Source: Moniliophthora roreri
Taxonomy: Eukaryota; Basidiomycota; Agaricomycetes; Agaricales; Marasmiaceae
Reading direction: 5' to 3'
Assembly: GCA_001466705.2 (NCBI GenBank)
Contig: LATX02000229.1
Location: 1-64,000, forward strand
Length of the DNA: 64,000 nt
The notes under the pieces were generated by a model. The model was not told the origin of the DNA, did not search any database, and saw nothing but the letters and a program-made list of their open reading frames with translations. Shown here piece after piece: positions 23,344-33,203 of this stretch. Numbering within the stretch: the stretch's first letter is position 1; each line of letters begins with the position of its first letter. The translations under genes were made by a program, and so were the position numbers.

Positions 23344-24077
23344 ATGTCCACCCTCAGAGCCAGCCAAAACCTCCCTCCTCTGACTGAAATCTCAGTTCCC
23401 GATGATACAAACTATCATCTTGCCTATGGTCTCATAGCCTTCCTACTTCTCATAGCCACTACCTTTTGGCCTTACCTTCGATACCGCTACCCAAGCTTCA
23501 CCATATCAGGGTTGATTGCGAAGGAACACAAGATCGATGACATCTACAATAATGCGCGTGCTAAAGTATCTCTGGTTCGTTTTGGCGACGAGCTGGGAGA
23601 AATGGCCCGCAAGCGAATCAAGTGCGTCAACCTAATCGTACCTTGGAGGGTATTTGGTGATGTGGTCGTACAGTTTGAAGAAGCAAGCATCCCAAATCCG
23701 CTCAAAAGACCTTGTCATGGAGGAGAAATCGCATTCGTTGTGGAAAATCTACCTCGGCTTTCGCCCTGCATTGGTATCGGACACTGTCGCTTGGTATAAG
23801 GAAGCTGAGGATCTGGAACGCGGCATTCAAGTGCGTATATCGACCGCCTTTGGTTCTGTCTGCATGTGTACTAATACCTCCACGGTAGTCTCTCATGGAA
23901 TCCGACGCCCAACATAGGTTACAGCTTGAATCAGCGATGCCCGGAGACGCAGTGCCATACGTTCTCCCCGTATCTTCGTGTGAAGATGCTACTACACACC
24001 GTCAGCATGGAAGCACCTCTTTCCGACCGCGTCATCGTCACCGAAGACCGCCGTCAACGACGGCCAGTGCCAGCTGA
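23344..24077 (+). CDS. Family member E: small membrane protein, function unknown
   Basis: Exons 23344-23621, 23674-23830 and 23889-24077 give 207 residues. Exon 2 again is 157 nt; introns are 52 and 58 bp with different sequence from the other copies but the same phases. The membrane segment is HLAYGLIAFLLLIATTFWPY, followed by YPSFTISGLIAKEHKIDDIY, LKKQASQIRSKDL and WKIYLGFRPALVSDTVAWYK, and the tail PRHRHRRPPSTTA. It is more diverged than copies B-D, with a weaker promoter match (GCATAAAAGCTG near 23282), so it represents an older duplication that has been kept open. Function unknown. Confidence 0.75.
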
Positions 24078-25574
24078 ACGTTCACCTCTAATCATCATCT
24101 CGGTTCTTTCTCACATACCCGATGGTATGCTTTCACCAATCATAATCTGCTACGTTCACCCACTAGTACTTTATCATGCAGGTCTAAATACCCACCCGAT
24201 TATCATTACGTCTTTCTATGTTCGCCTTTCTCTTCAGCTTTGACGTTATCATCCATGTCATCTACTACGGCCGTTATGGATCGCCTTCCTGATGTCGCGA
24301 CTCATATGCAGTTACTTACCAACTTCTTCAGGCAGTCTCCCTTTCTACTGTCACTTTTTTTTTTACCCTTTGTATCACCAGTCTTTCCTTCCTGTATCAA
24401 TCGTCTATCATGAATTTCCCCCACTTTGCTATCTAATCTGATGCTTTTTGGTTAATATCAGCGTTCCATCCGAGTGACATAGCAGATTAGTTATCTTTCC
24501 TTGCCTCGTCGTTGCTAACGCAAGACAGCGTAATGGTATACTTCAGTACTTCAATTCAGGCATAATATGAAGTAAGCTGTCGACACATATACATATCTAC
24601 ACCACCACTTGGGACCGAGGTCTCTCAAGGACGTCGGGCGAGGTTCCTGGTTACAATTGGTCAAGCAAGGGGGTCGAGCCCGAAACACCGAGTCTCGCGG
24701 CAACCTCCCGGTAAAACTCCATCCTCCACCATCGTTTTCACTCTCATTGACGTGGCACGACTTGCGCTGCTCTGATTCTATTTACCCTTTCATATCCACT
24801 TATTTCATCGATGGAGAAAACTTCCAGAGCGGCCTAGAAGGAGAAGGATACCTGCTCGGTGCGTCGCAAAGTTACCGCTGTTGGGATTCAACTGATAAAT
24901 GTTTAGTAGGAGTGGATTTATCGGCCTAGAATACAACCAAAAGTACCTTCAGATGGACGAATCAATACGGAACGAACGACATACCGAATCCCAGGCTTTC
25001 ACAGTGAAAATGTACTCCAAGCGCTATGCACTACTGTGTCATTCTTCACCGGAACCGTCGTGGAGTACCCTAATGCTAGTGACGTCAGGAGGATATTCGA
25101 GTTAATTTTGAGCAGAGATGTTGGTGATGCATAAATCGGTTTTTGAGCCCGTGCTTTCAATAAAACCATATGAAGGCTTTTTTAGCCGCTGTCCCTCTCA
25201 TGTGAGTTCATTTCGTTACTCCTACAACTGCCAATTATTGAGTCTGCTACAGCTCGTCGACAAGCGGAATACAGGTTCGCTGCTTTATAGAAGGAATTGT
25301 GCTAGTCTTCTATGGATTCGGTGAGTTGCATTTCGCCCTTGTGACTGCCCATGCTATGGTCTTTGCACTAGTCTGCAGGGCAGAGTATGCAAAATACTCT
25401 GATACTGAATGGCCTTGGCCCAGATCCTGGTAAAACCGTCCAGTCTGCAAAGACTCGCTATTTCATCCCCGAACCTTTCTTTTGCTGGCTTCCTCGCTCG
25501 TCCATAATGCAACAAAACCCAAGGCGGTAGCCTGAAGCCACTCTTGATTACCATGACACGCTTCGTAAAAGCTT
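24078..25574. other. Intergenic, nothing secure
   Basis: No splice-consistent gene seen. Frames at 24609-24929 and 25118-25324 have no motif and no paralogue in the window. From about 25575 the sequence becomes homologous to the hydrophobin promoter at 34745. Confidence 0.35.
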
Positions 25575-26426
25575 CAACGCGTCATACATTCTTGCTGTCT
25601 GGGCCAGGAAACCCATCCTAGTCGCTGGTTTTGATGCTCTCAAACGAGAAGAACTACACCATCACTTATATTTCCTCGATACAATTTCTGTCAATGGTTG
25701 TCAGACGGGCGCCCTTTTCCCTGAAACTGGAGGAAAGACTGTATATTTGACGCAGGTGGCGTTCGCTAGAAAGCAGAGATAGCACTCAGGTCAGTCTCGT
25801 TCACCAATCACGGCCCTGAAACTGAGTGATGCCAACGCATTTCCCCTCAGGTTACAAGGTATCGACCTCAAAAACGATTAACAGTGTTCTCAAAGCGCGC
25901 GCGTCACTACATACAACTTCCAAAGTACATCTCGCACTCACGAAAACGTATAAAAGGCTTTCCGTGGATTTCGATTCCTCAAACGGGCAATTCAAGCTCT
26001 TCAGCGTCGCCTTCCTCGCCTCCCTCGCGGCTGCTACAACCATCCCCGCTAGTCCTTGCACCACTGGTCCCATTCAGTGCCGCAACTCGAAAGATTTGGC
26101 TGATGGACCAACCGCCTGTATCCTTCTAGGCCTTTTGATCGTTCTCGTTCAAAGCGCGGATGTTCTCGTCGGCATCGCCTGTAACCCGATCGACGTCATT
26201 GGCCTTGGAAGTGAGGTTTGGTGAGTATCACTTCTCTGTTCTGCGGAAGGCTGAAGATTTATGAAACAGTTCCGCAGAGCCACTGTGCTGCACGAATAAC
26301 GACTTCAGTAAGCTAGACGCTTCGAGCGGTTTTCGTCTCTTCAACCCGGACCAGGACAGACTTTTCTACGCTTTTCTAGATGGTGTCATTGCGATCGGAT
26401 GCGTTCCTGTCGATCTCGACCTCTGA
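25575..26426 (+). repeat. Segmental duplication carrying a hydrophobin gene, copy 1
   Basis: Homologous, same orientation, to about 34745-35632. The shared part includes roughly 400 bp upstream of the hydrophobin, with the TATA element in ACGTATAAAAGGC (25948 and 35107), all three exons and both introns. The two copies are about 9.2 kb apart. Confidence 0.7.
25985..26426 (+). pseudogene. Class I hydrophobin pseudogene (start codon lost)
   Basis: Exon slots 25985-26220, 26270-26307 and 26380-26426 have exactly the lengths of the intact gene at 35184 (236, 38 and 47 nt), with GT-AG introns. The codon equivalent to the start ATG is GGG (25985-25987). The third of the eight pattern cysteines is Arg (IQCRNS instead of IQCCNS). 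The remaining signal-like leader and the PLCC and GCVPVDLDL ends are preserved. An upstream in-frame ATG (25829) lies before the presumptive TATA box at 25948 and is unlikely to be in the transcript. Hydrophobins coat aerial hyphae and fruiting bodies; this copy is probably inactive. Confidence 0.8.
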
Positions 26427-27519
26427 GATACGCGAATGACTATAAATGGCTCTTCTGATTTTGAATGTACAAGTTATACGGACATGTACGTCTTTTAGGT
26501 GGCAATGTATAGCTGTTGTTTTTCTCAGTCTTAGTCCGACGTTCGCAAGTCTGCATTAAGTGACTACAACATCACCGTGAATTGTCAGAAACCACATCCC
26601 GTTACAGATGGGTGCTCTATAGGATACAAGAAAGCAATTTACAATATACACAGGGAAAAAAACAGTGCTAGAACACAAGATAGACAGCACTACATGAGTA
26701 CCTGCAACTTTGTCTGTTCCGAAACCAAAGAACTCTTCTCATCAAACCTTGCACTATCCTATTCGTCTCTCCCCCGGAGTTATCTTGGAACAGATTCTCT
26801 TGACCTGCTGAAATTGATCTCAACCTTTCACGAATTCATTTGGGGGACGAAGACGAACCATCGGATCTGCTGGAACGGGCATAGTCTCCTGCCCAAATGA
26901 GAGAATATCGCGTTTCGACTCTGATACGGCTAACTGAGAGGTTGAAAATCCTCTAATTTTGCATGAACGCAAAGGAAATTCGTAAACAGAAAGAGGAACG
27001 TGGCGGTAGAATATCACTGCAGATCCAGTATGCCCTCCTATTCCGCAAGGTACGCCTTCAACCCATGGCCACTATCATCCGCCTCGGGGAGTACAGCATC
27101 TTCCTCGAGTATCCCTGAATCACCTTCTGTCGCTAAAGGGATCTTAAAGTCCTTCGGATATGCTTCGCCTTGTCCTCGACAAGATACAAAGCGAATCTTG
27201 GTAGTTGCGAGCATCTCGCGAGGAATCTCCTATTCGGCTTCGTACATCAATGAGTGGTTACCCTGTCCTTTTCAATGATGAGCAAAATAAACACAAAGTT
27301 GAAAAGCTAGTTTACCTCAACTCTGCGTAAATTGCCGGGTGCCGTGCTCACCCTGTACCCGGAAGCCGGTAACCTAATCCTTTCTCGGATCATTAACTCG
27401 TCTTTTGCAGCATTCAGCTCTTCAACTCGACTCCAACCAACCGACCATGTTACACCACGCAGCCATCCTACCATCGTTTATCCTGGTTACCGTTGTTTCA
27501 AGTGACAGTATACAATTCC
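26427..27519. other. Intergenic with a possible coding fragment
   Basis: On the minus strand 27214-27038 a short frame reads MLATTKIRFVSCRGQGEAYP and continues acid-rich to a stop (58 residues). An AG acceptor just upstream could make it a last exon. It is not recognised and has no visible upstream exon. The rest is unassigned. Confidence 0.3.
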
Positions 27520-27639
27520 CATCAGCAAAATGGACACCTAAATATAATAAATTATAATGTATTTTGCTGATTTTAGTCCATTGTAATAGATTAAAATCAA
27601 GCAATGCTATTACAATACATTAAAATGCATTAAAATGAG

Positions 27640-27790
27640 ACTGGTGTTATTATAATCCATTAAAATACAATAAAATGGGATGGTATTATTATAGTACATT
27701 AAAATGCAATAAAATAGGATGGTATTATTATAGTGTATTAAAATGCAATAAAATGAGACAGAGTTATTATAATGTAGTAAAATAGATTGT
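27640..27790. repeat. Minisatellite, period about 39-40 bp
   Basis: About three to four imperfect units of the form GGTATTATTATAG...ATTAAAATGCAATAAAAT. The block lies inside the MITE-like element. Open frames across it are an artefact of the repeat. Confidence 0.6.
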
Positions 27791-27961
27791 AACAGAGGCA
27801 ATCAAATCAGTGCATTTTTATGCCTTCCAGAGGACAGGGAGAGGACTCTATAAAGTGAAGGGAAGCTTTTGGTTGGGGATTTGATCAATAGAAACAGCAA
27901 GGGGGTGGAGATAGGTCTTTTGAGTAAGGGGATATATTGCACTATGTGTGGTGGTAAGTAT

Positions 27962-28070
27962 ATGGCACTGTGGTACAGTGGTCTTGAGCACCCCGCGGCT
28001 GCCTAGGTTGCTGACTAATCCACCTTGAGGTCGAGGGTTCGACTCACGGGGGTTGCAACAAATAAATATT
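27962..28070 (+). repeat. tRNA-derived SINE-like sequence
   Basis: GGCACTGTGGTACAGTGGTC resembles an A box and GAGGGTTCGACTC is a near-perfect B box, about 45 bp apart. These are the internal pol III promoter elements of tRNA genes. The whole does not fold into a clean tRNA (long, mismatched anticodon region) and is followed by an AT-rich tail. It is best read as a tRNA-derived SINE nested in the MITE-like element. Confidence 0.5.
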
Positions 28071-28537
28071 ATTTCTTTTTGTCCCCGACCCCCAGGTGGG
28101 GCCGATGCATTATAATGGCTGAAATACATTATAATAGCCAAAATACATTATAATAGCCAGAATACATTATAACCATTTTGCTTCATTTTAATCCATTAAA
28201 ATAAAGGAACAACAATTATATTACATTAAAATACACCATAATGATTATAATGTATTTTGGCCATTATAACGTATTTCACTCATTTTATTCCAATATATTT
28301 AGGTGTCCATTTCGCTGATGCCCGTATTAGAAGTCATATAGCGTTGTAGTGCCAATAGATGGACAGTACTAGAGTATTGGGTGCTAGTTTGGCATGCACC
28401 GCGATGGATGATTCATTCTGTATCGCGAGGCCAGAATCAAATGGTAGTAGTAGCATGATGCGTATTCCATCTATAGGCATTACTTTGGATCTTTGAGCGC
28501 TATGCTTGGCTAGATTACATGCCTGGTACCTCGAGAA

Positions 28538-29030
28538 TTAGGCCGAGACCGATGGGATGCCCATGGGCGCGCGAATAATGGCTAAGATGCTCGGCAAGTC
28601 TCCAGTTCTATCAAACAGTCGGATTTGTCTTCTGATTAGTGAATTTCCTCCTTCGTTGGAGGAAGCGGAAGACATACGCAATACGACGCGCAGAGGAATC
28701 CCGGTTCGAAAGTAAACAAATGCGGGATTGTCGTCATCATTGAGGTTGAGGACATTCGGCAAAGTGATGGACGTCGGGAATAATGAGCGCGTGTTTACCC
28801 GCCAAACAAATGCCTTTCCTCTTGACTCCCATGATCTCCGGTTGATATTTCGGGACCTCAGATAAACTGAACTTCGAGCTCAAAGCTGGTCATCGCTAAT
28901 ACAGTTTGGTGAGTGTCCCAGGGAAGTTACCGTGAAAATGACCTCACCTTACTAGAATCGGATACCAGGATACTCTTCAGGCCTCCTGCATTGGTATCAT
29001 CTTTCTGAAAGATAACTTGTGAGGTCGCAC
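28538..29030 (-). CDS. Unrecognised gene or gene fragment (partial model)
   Basis: Minus strand. The last exon reads ...SWESRGKAFVWRVNTRSLFP, then VLNLNDDDNPAFVYFRTGIP and FDRTGDLPSILAIIRAP, to a stop at 28538. An upstream exon at about 29028-28955 reads SQVIFQKDDTNAGG, then LKSILVSDS, ahead of an apparent donor. Amino-acid composition and splice-like boundaries suggest real coding sequence, but the joint between these exons and the start are unresolved. The W.W/R...Y shape is loosely reminiscent of small beta-rich basidiomycete domains such as DUF6593; I do not claim membership. Confidence 0.35.
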
Positions 29031-29360
29031 TGCTAAAAAAAGACGCGTACGACAGAGACGCTCAGTGAACAGTAAAAAGTCCGTCGGGCCGACACCCTGG
29101 TCCTGCAAAACTATTTGTGAGTGAATTGTCGCGTGCGGTAACATGGGAAACTAACATGTTGAGGTCAGCAGTAGTCATGGACTCCAGGTGTTCACTCTGG
29201 ATACGAATTCAATCTCCAGACGTGAAACTGATGATTGCCTATGGGCGCACATGACGGCAGTGATGCAGGGACGGCGAGGAAAATTCATGGAACCATGGTG
29301 TGGCTGTTCCCTCCTCTCTCCTCGTTCTACTAGTGTACACTAGTACTTCTCTACACCAGG

Positions 29361-30824
29361 ATGTCTATCCTCCAAGCTGAGCTCGACTATCCTCGAAGGG
29401 TGATGGTTGATGACACCGACCGTCGGATACGGTACGAAGGGGGCTCGTGGTCGCTTGATAAAGGGAGTTTCGACCACCGCGGGGTTTTTGGCGCACCTTA
29501 CAACGGGACTATGCACGGGACCAATCAGAATGGTTCAAGCTTCAGCTTGACATTTGAAGGTACGTCTTTGAACCACATCGCATACTACATCGTAACTGAA
29601 CATCCGTCTCTTCAGGACAATTCATTCAAGTCCGAGGAGCCAAAGACACCCGCAACATCCCCGTTGCCGACAGAAACAACGAATTCGCGCTTCCAGACTG
29701 GTCTTGCAAGGTCGATGGACATTTCATTGACGCTTATTACTATTTCAACACGACTGAGGACACCACGAACGATGTCCTCTGCCAAGAAGGCAACCTTGCG
29801 CCGGGCGCACATACCTTTACCCTTGTCGTGGCCATCAACAATCCCCAAACACAAATGTTCTGGTTTGACAGCATCGAGTATGCTCCCGACCCAGAAGTAA
29901 ATCTAGCCAATGAAACGATGAGGATCTACTCGCACGATCCGAGTATAAAGTATCACAACGATTCCGGGGCTTGGATAGTGGGCAACTATGACTCTTTCGT
30001 CTACGCCGAAAGGGAAGGTGCCAGTTTATCGTTCGACTTCAATGGCACGTCCTGTATCCATCCATCATTTACAATAAGGCTTATCTTATTCAGGAACGGA
30101 GGTCTCACTATATACCTTTATCGAGGGCGAAGAAGGACACTGGCAAGCCGCCGCTGCGAACTACATTATCGATAATTCCACCTCTCCTACAGACTTCTAC
30201 ATCTCCGGTAGCCGACCGGCCCCAGATGGCACAAGCCCTACAAACTACTTCAACGAGCTCTTATTCACCACACCCAAACTATCGCCTGGGCCGCATACCA
30301 TAAATCTTACACTTACCGATGGACGAAGCCCGCAAAATCTAACACAAGGGTTAACCATCGATTACTTCTTTGTGACCGTCAGCGACAACAGCTCCCAGCT
30401 GAACGCTATTCCTGAAAGCAATTCATCATTTTCAACGTCCAGACATAAACCAGTAGGGGCCATTGTCGGGGGAGTTATTGGAGGAATCCTCGGGGCAGCG
30501 TTGCTCGGACTGGGGGCATTCTTCTTGTTTAAATGGTGGAGGAAGCGGAACACTCGAGGCAAATATCACGAAATTATACCCTTCGACACCGAGTCGACTA
30601 CATCATATAACCCGGCACGATTTTCCGTGGACTCGAAGCGTTCGCGATTTGAGAGGGAAACCTCAGCATCAGCATCTCCCTCTGCAGCATCTCCCTCTGC
30701 AGCATCTCCGTCTGCAGCACCTGCAGAGCCCACAGTAGTTGAGCGGCATCATGAGGACAGTGGAGTGCGGTATCCGCCGCAGTCTGTTGTGGTAGACGTA
30801 CCGCCGAATTATACGGAATCTTGA
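29361..30824 (+). CDS. Single-pass membrane protein with duplicated beta-rich ectodomain
   Basis: Exons 29361-29559, 29616-30044 and 30094-30824 give 452 residues. The N-terminal part ([20 protein letters not shown]) and a second unit ([19 protein letters not shown]) look like two copies of a jelly-roll-like module, a design common in basidiomycete surface proteins with galactose-binding-like folds. Several NxS/T sites are present. A glycine-rich transmembrane helix follows ([20 protein letters not shown]), then WWRKR as a stop-transfer signal, a cytosolic tail with three ASPSA repeats and a PPNYTES end. No N-terminal signal peptide is visible from this ATG; an upstream exon may be missing. 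The second intron has a GC donor (ATG-GCACGT), matching the phase of the first. Probably plasma membrane; ligand unknown. Confidence 0.75.
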
Positions 30825-30956
30825 CACGGACTTTATATTTTGACATGGACTTGGATCTTTCGGACATGGACTTGTATTAGAGTAGCAATCAATACCCGTA
30901 CACTCATTCGAATCAGTAATTGCGCATGCTATTCCCACATCTCGAACATCCAGCGG

Positions 30957-31393
30957 CTAGAGATTGACGTCGACGGGGACACAATCAACTGCAATGATAC
31001 CCACTGAAGTAGAAGGTTAGCATATTATCAAAGACCGAGGCAACACGCGAGGAGGGTATAGCTTACGATAATCGTTATCCTTGCAGCACAGTGGAATGGG
31101 ATTGCTATTCGACAGTCCTCAGCCTCATCGCTAGGCCTAGGAAACGACGCAGAGACTCACCAAGTAGACCCCCAAACGGAGAATGGGGTGCACCTAAGGC
31201 CAACCAGAACGTTTGGATCGTTGATAGGAATGGCTAACAAGCCAATAATCTCCAAGGCTGGCGATTCACTCGCGGTCTGTGCAAAGTCGCAGTACTGGAG
31301 TTGGCGGTCTGGAGGCAAGCACTGGCTGGCTGGCAATATTGTGGCAGCCGCAAGGGTGGCAAGAGAACCGACGACGGCGACTTTGTGCTGCAT
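30957..31393 (-). CDS. Class I hydrophobin, with Cys-to-Tyr change
   Basis: Minus strand: exons 31393-31161, 31104-31067 and 31003-30957 (233, 38 and 47 nt) encode 105 residues. The start MQHKVAVVGSLATLAAAT aligns with the MQFKLFTVASLATLAAAT leader of the 35184 gene and looks like a signal peptide; the ATG eight codons upstream was rejected. The hydrophobin spacing is C-x-C/CC-C-C-CC-C, but the central doublet reads LQYCDF, so the first Cys of the CC pair is Tyr. That leaves one cysteine unpaired. All other pattern cysteines are present (LRCTP, STCNP, PLCC, VDCVPV). It is convergent with the membrane protein gene, with 132 bp between stops. Splice phases are intact, so it may be expressed with an altered disulfide pattern. 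Confidence 0.8.
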
Positions 31394-31851
31394 GATTGAT
31401 GACCTCAGCGGCCACAAGTATGCTCAACGACTAAAGTGGGGAATGACAAAAAGTAGAAGGCGCGGTTTATAAGTCGACATTTCTAGATGACACATCCTGG
31501 AAATGTACCTGAGGTCATTATATTGCAATCGACGGGTTTCTGAGGATTGGGTTTGGCATCAGTCAAAGTCTGCGTATCAGAGTGGTGGCGACCCTCACTT
31601 GGTATTTGTGGGTGAAGAGGAGAATCGCTCCAGTCCCAGCGCCCTGGTCCCAACGGCAAAAATGCTACTAAAATTGGGGTCGCTTCATGTGAGGCGGCAA
31701 AGTGTACACTTGGGGGAGGAGGAATGGGAAACAATAGTATGACTTGACGCAGCTGTCATTATATTGCAATCCTGATTGAAATAGTGGCAATACATTTGTG
31801 AAGACATATTCGAACGGACACCTACACTCATATCTCAATCAATGAGGCCAC
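31394..31851. other. Intergenic
   Basis: Upstream region of the minus-strand hydrophobin. Plus- and minus-strand frames at 31483-31742 look like chance frames. Nothing further supported. Confidence 0.35.
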
Positions 31852-32214
31852 TCAGAGAGTGAGAGTAACGAGCTGACAGCCGAGTGCAAGAATACCATCA
31901 TTAACTGCGCAGCATGCTAATGGACCAGCGCTATCGAGAACAATTAGCTCTATTCAACAGCTTGGAAGGGACGCTACAGAGACACGCACCATTTGGTGTT
32001 CACAGGACCAATCACCTCAACTGGATTGCATGTGATACCGACAAGCTCGGGGGGACTGTAACGTTCATGACTGCAAGAAACATCAAGACAGTGAATGTGT
32101 CCGCTCGCTCAACTATGTTGCAGCACAGGTGGTCTGTGAAGCACCACCTAGCAGGGATTAATTGAAATTGGGTGGCTGCAAGGGTGACAAGAGAGGCGAT
32201 GTAAAGGAGCTTGT
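31852..32214 (-). pseudogene. Hydrophobin relic lacking intron 2
   Basis: Minus strand from 32214: YKLLYIASLVTLAA aligns with the hydrophobin leader (start codon absent), then a DHLCCNIVE doublet, then after a frame change ELVGITCNPVEVIG, and after an intron-like gap PLACCAVNDGILALGC ending LVTLTL at the stop (31852). The blocks correspond to exons 1, 2 and 3 of the neighbouring hydrophobins. Exons 2 and 3 are contiguous here (CCAVND directly followed by GILALGC), so the second intron is cleanly missing. There are at least one frameshift and a lost start; not functional. Confidence 0.65.
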
Positions 32215-32775
32215 ATCTTTATCCCATGTTTCAGGCTTGAAAGAGTCTGTCCGAATGCATGTTGGACGCAATCGATGTTACTTTTATACATCGGGGAGTC
32301 GGTGGCAGGTAGTGTAATTTGAAGGTGACTCCTAACTACGCTTCCCAAGTATTTTTGGAAAGACAGGATTGCGATCTGTCAGTTTCAAAGAGAGGCTTGG
32401 TTAACGGTACTGACCTAAGAGTTGGCATAGTTTTCTGGAAAACGTCACTAGTGTCCAATGTACGAAATGTCAGACAATTTGAGGGTTTGAGGTTATTTAT
32501 GAAGACGCTGACTTTTACTCGGGATTCCCATCATGCCTTTCAATCAAGAGTGGGGGTATACCAGCGTCTGCGGGCCGTTGTCTCGTTTTGACAGCAGGAG
32601 TGCGCGCTCGGGCCTCGAAGCTTTGTGGAGGTGTCACCCAAAACACGGCTCAGATAAGAGGAATAATAGCAATACATTTCAGATAAGGAAGAATACACCT
32701 GTAACCCAGTCGGAAGAACCATATATCAAGGCAGGGTCAGCCATTCCCGTATCCCAAAGGCGGCAGCTCCGTCTT

Positions 32776-33203
32776 TCAGAGAGAGAGGTCGACAGGGACA
32801 CAGCCGATCGCAATAAGAGGTGCTACGGAAGGAACATCAGGAGACTGACAGGAAGCAAGAAGGTACAACTTACTGAAATCGTTATTCTCGCAGCACAATG
32901 GGTGAACAGTGCTATTGACGGTCATCAATCTTCCGGCAGACAAGTAACGAGGTGTGTGAGAAGTACTCACCAACTGTTTCCTCCTATGCCAATGACACTG
33001 ATTGCAGTACATGAAATACCGACGAGAACATTCATATCTTGGATCAAAATGCCCAATAGGCCGAGTAGCTGGGAGGCGGTCGGATCCCAAGCATTGTGGA
33101 CCGAATTGCAGCACTGAATAGGAAGAGTGGTGCATTGACTGGCGGGCATTGTGGCAGCCGCAAGGGTGGCGAGGGAGGTGACGGTGAGGACTTTGTTTAG
33201 CAT
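32776..33203 (-). CDS. Class I hydrophobin
   Basis: Minus strand: exons 33203-32971, 32911-32874 and 32822-32776 (233, 38 and 47 nt), 105 residues. The leader MLNKVLTVTSLATLAAAT is a probable signal peptide with cleavage near ASQC or earlier. All eight cysteines are present in the class I pattern: ASQC, IQCC, ISC, a Cys codon split by intron 1 (SW/C), PLCC and IGCVP. The hydrophobic block between Cys3 and Cys4 (LLGLLGILIQDMNVLVG) is typical. Such proteins are secreted and assemble into rodlet layers at air-water and wall surfaces. A TATA-like TTTTTATACGCGC lies upstream on the coding strand near 33265. It is the most canonical of the two minus-strand copies. Confidence 0.88.

Larger units (their letters stand above)
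27520..28321. mobile_element. MITE-like element with terminal inverted repeats
   Basis: The left end reads CATCAGCAAAATGGACACCT (from 27520) and continues AAATATA. The right end (28294-28320) is its reverse complement with one mismatch. The roughly 800-bp interior is AT-rich, has no transposase, and carries two tandem-repeat blocks built on ATTATAAT/CATTAAAATG words plus a tRNA-like sequence. A target-site duplication could not be fixed with confidence. Confidence 0.7.

Noticed and set aside
25826..26224. N-terminally extended hydrophobin starting at the upstream ATG
   Set aside because: The ATG lies upstream of the conserved TATA box and the extension has no signal peptide character; start loss is the simpler reading.
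27610..27801. Minus-strand ORF of repeated HYNN-type peptides
   Set aside because: It is a translation of the AT-rich minisatellite, not a protein gene.
27962..28070. Functional tRNA gene
   Set aside because: A and B boxes are present but stems of the anticodon region do not pair and the acceptor stem is missing; more likely a tRNA-derived SINE.
27640..28165. CRISPR-like array
   Set aside because: Units are contiguous AT-rich tandem repeats without unique spacers, in a eukaryotic genome.
30362..30938. Minus-strand ORFs opposite the membrane protein gene ([12 protein letters not shown] repeats)
   Set aside because: Antisense shadows of the ASPSA-coding repeats.
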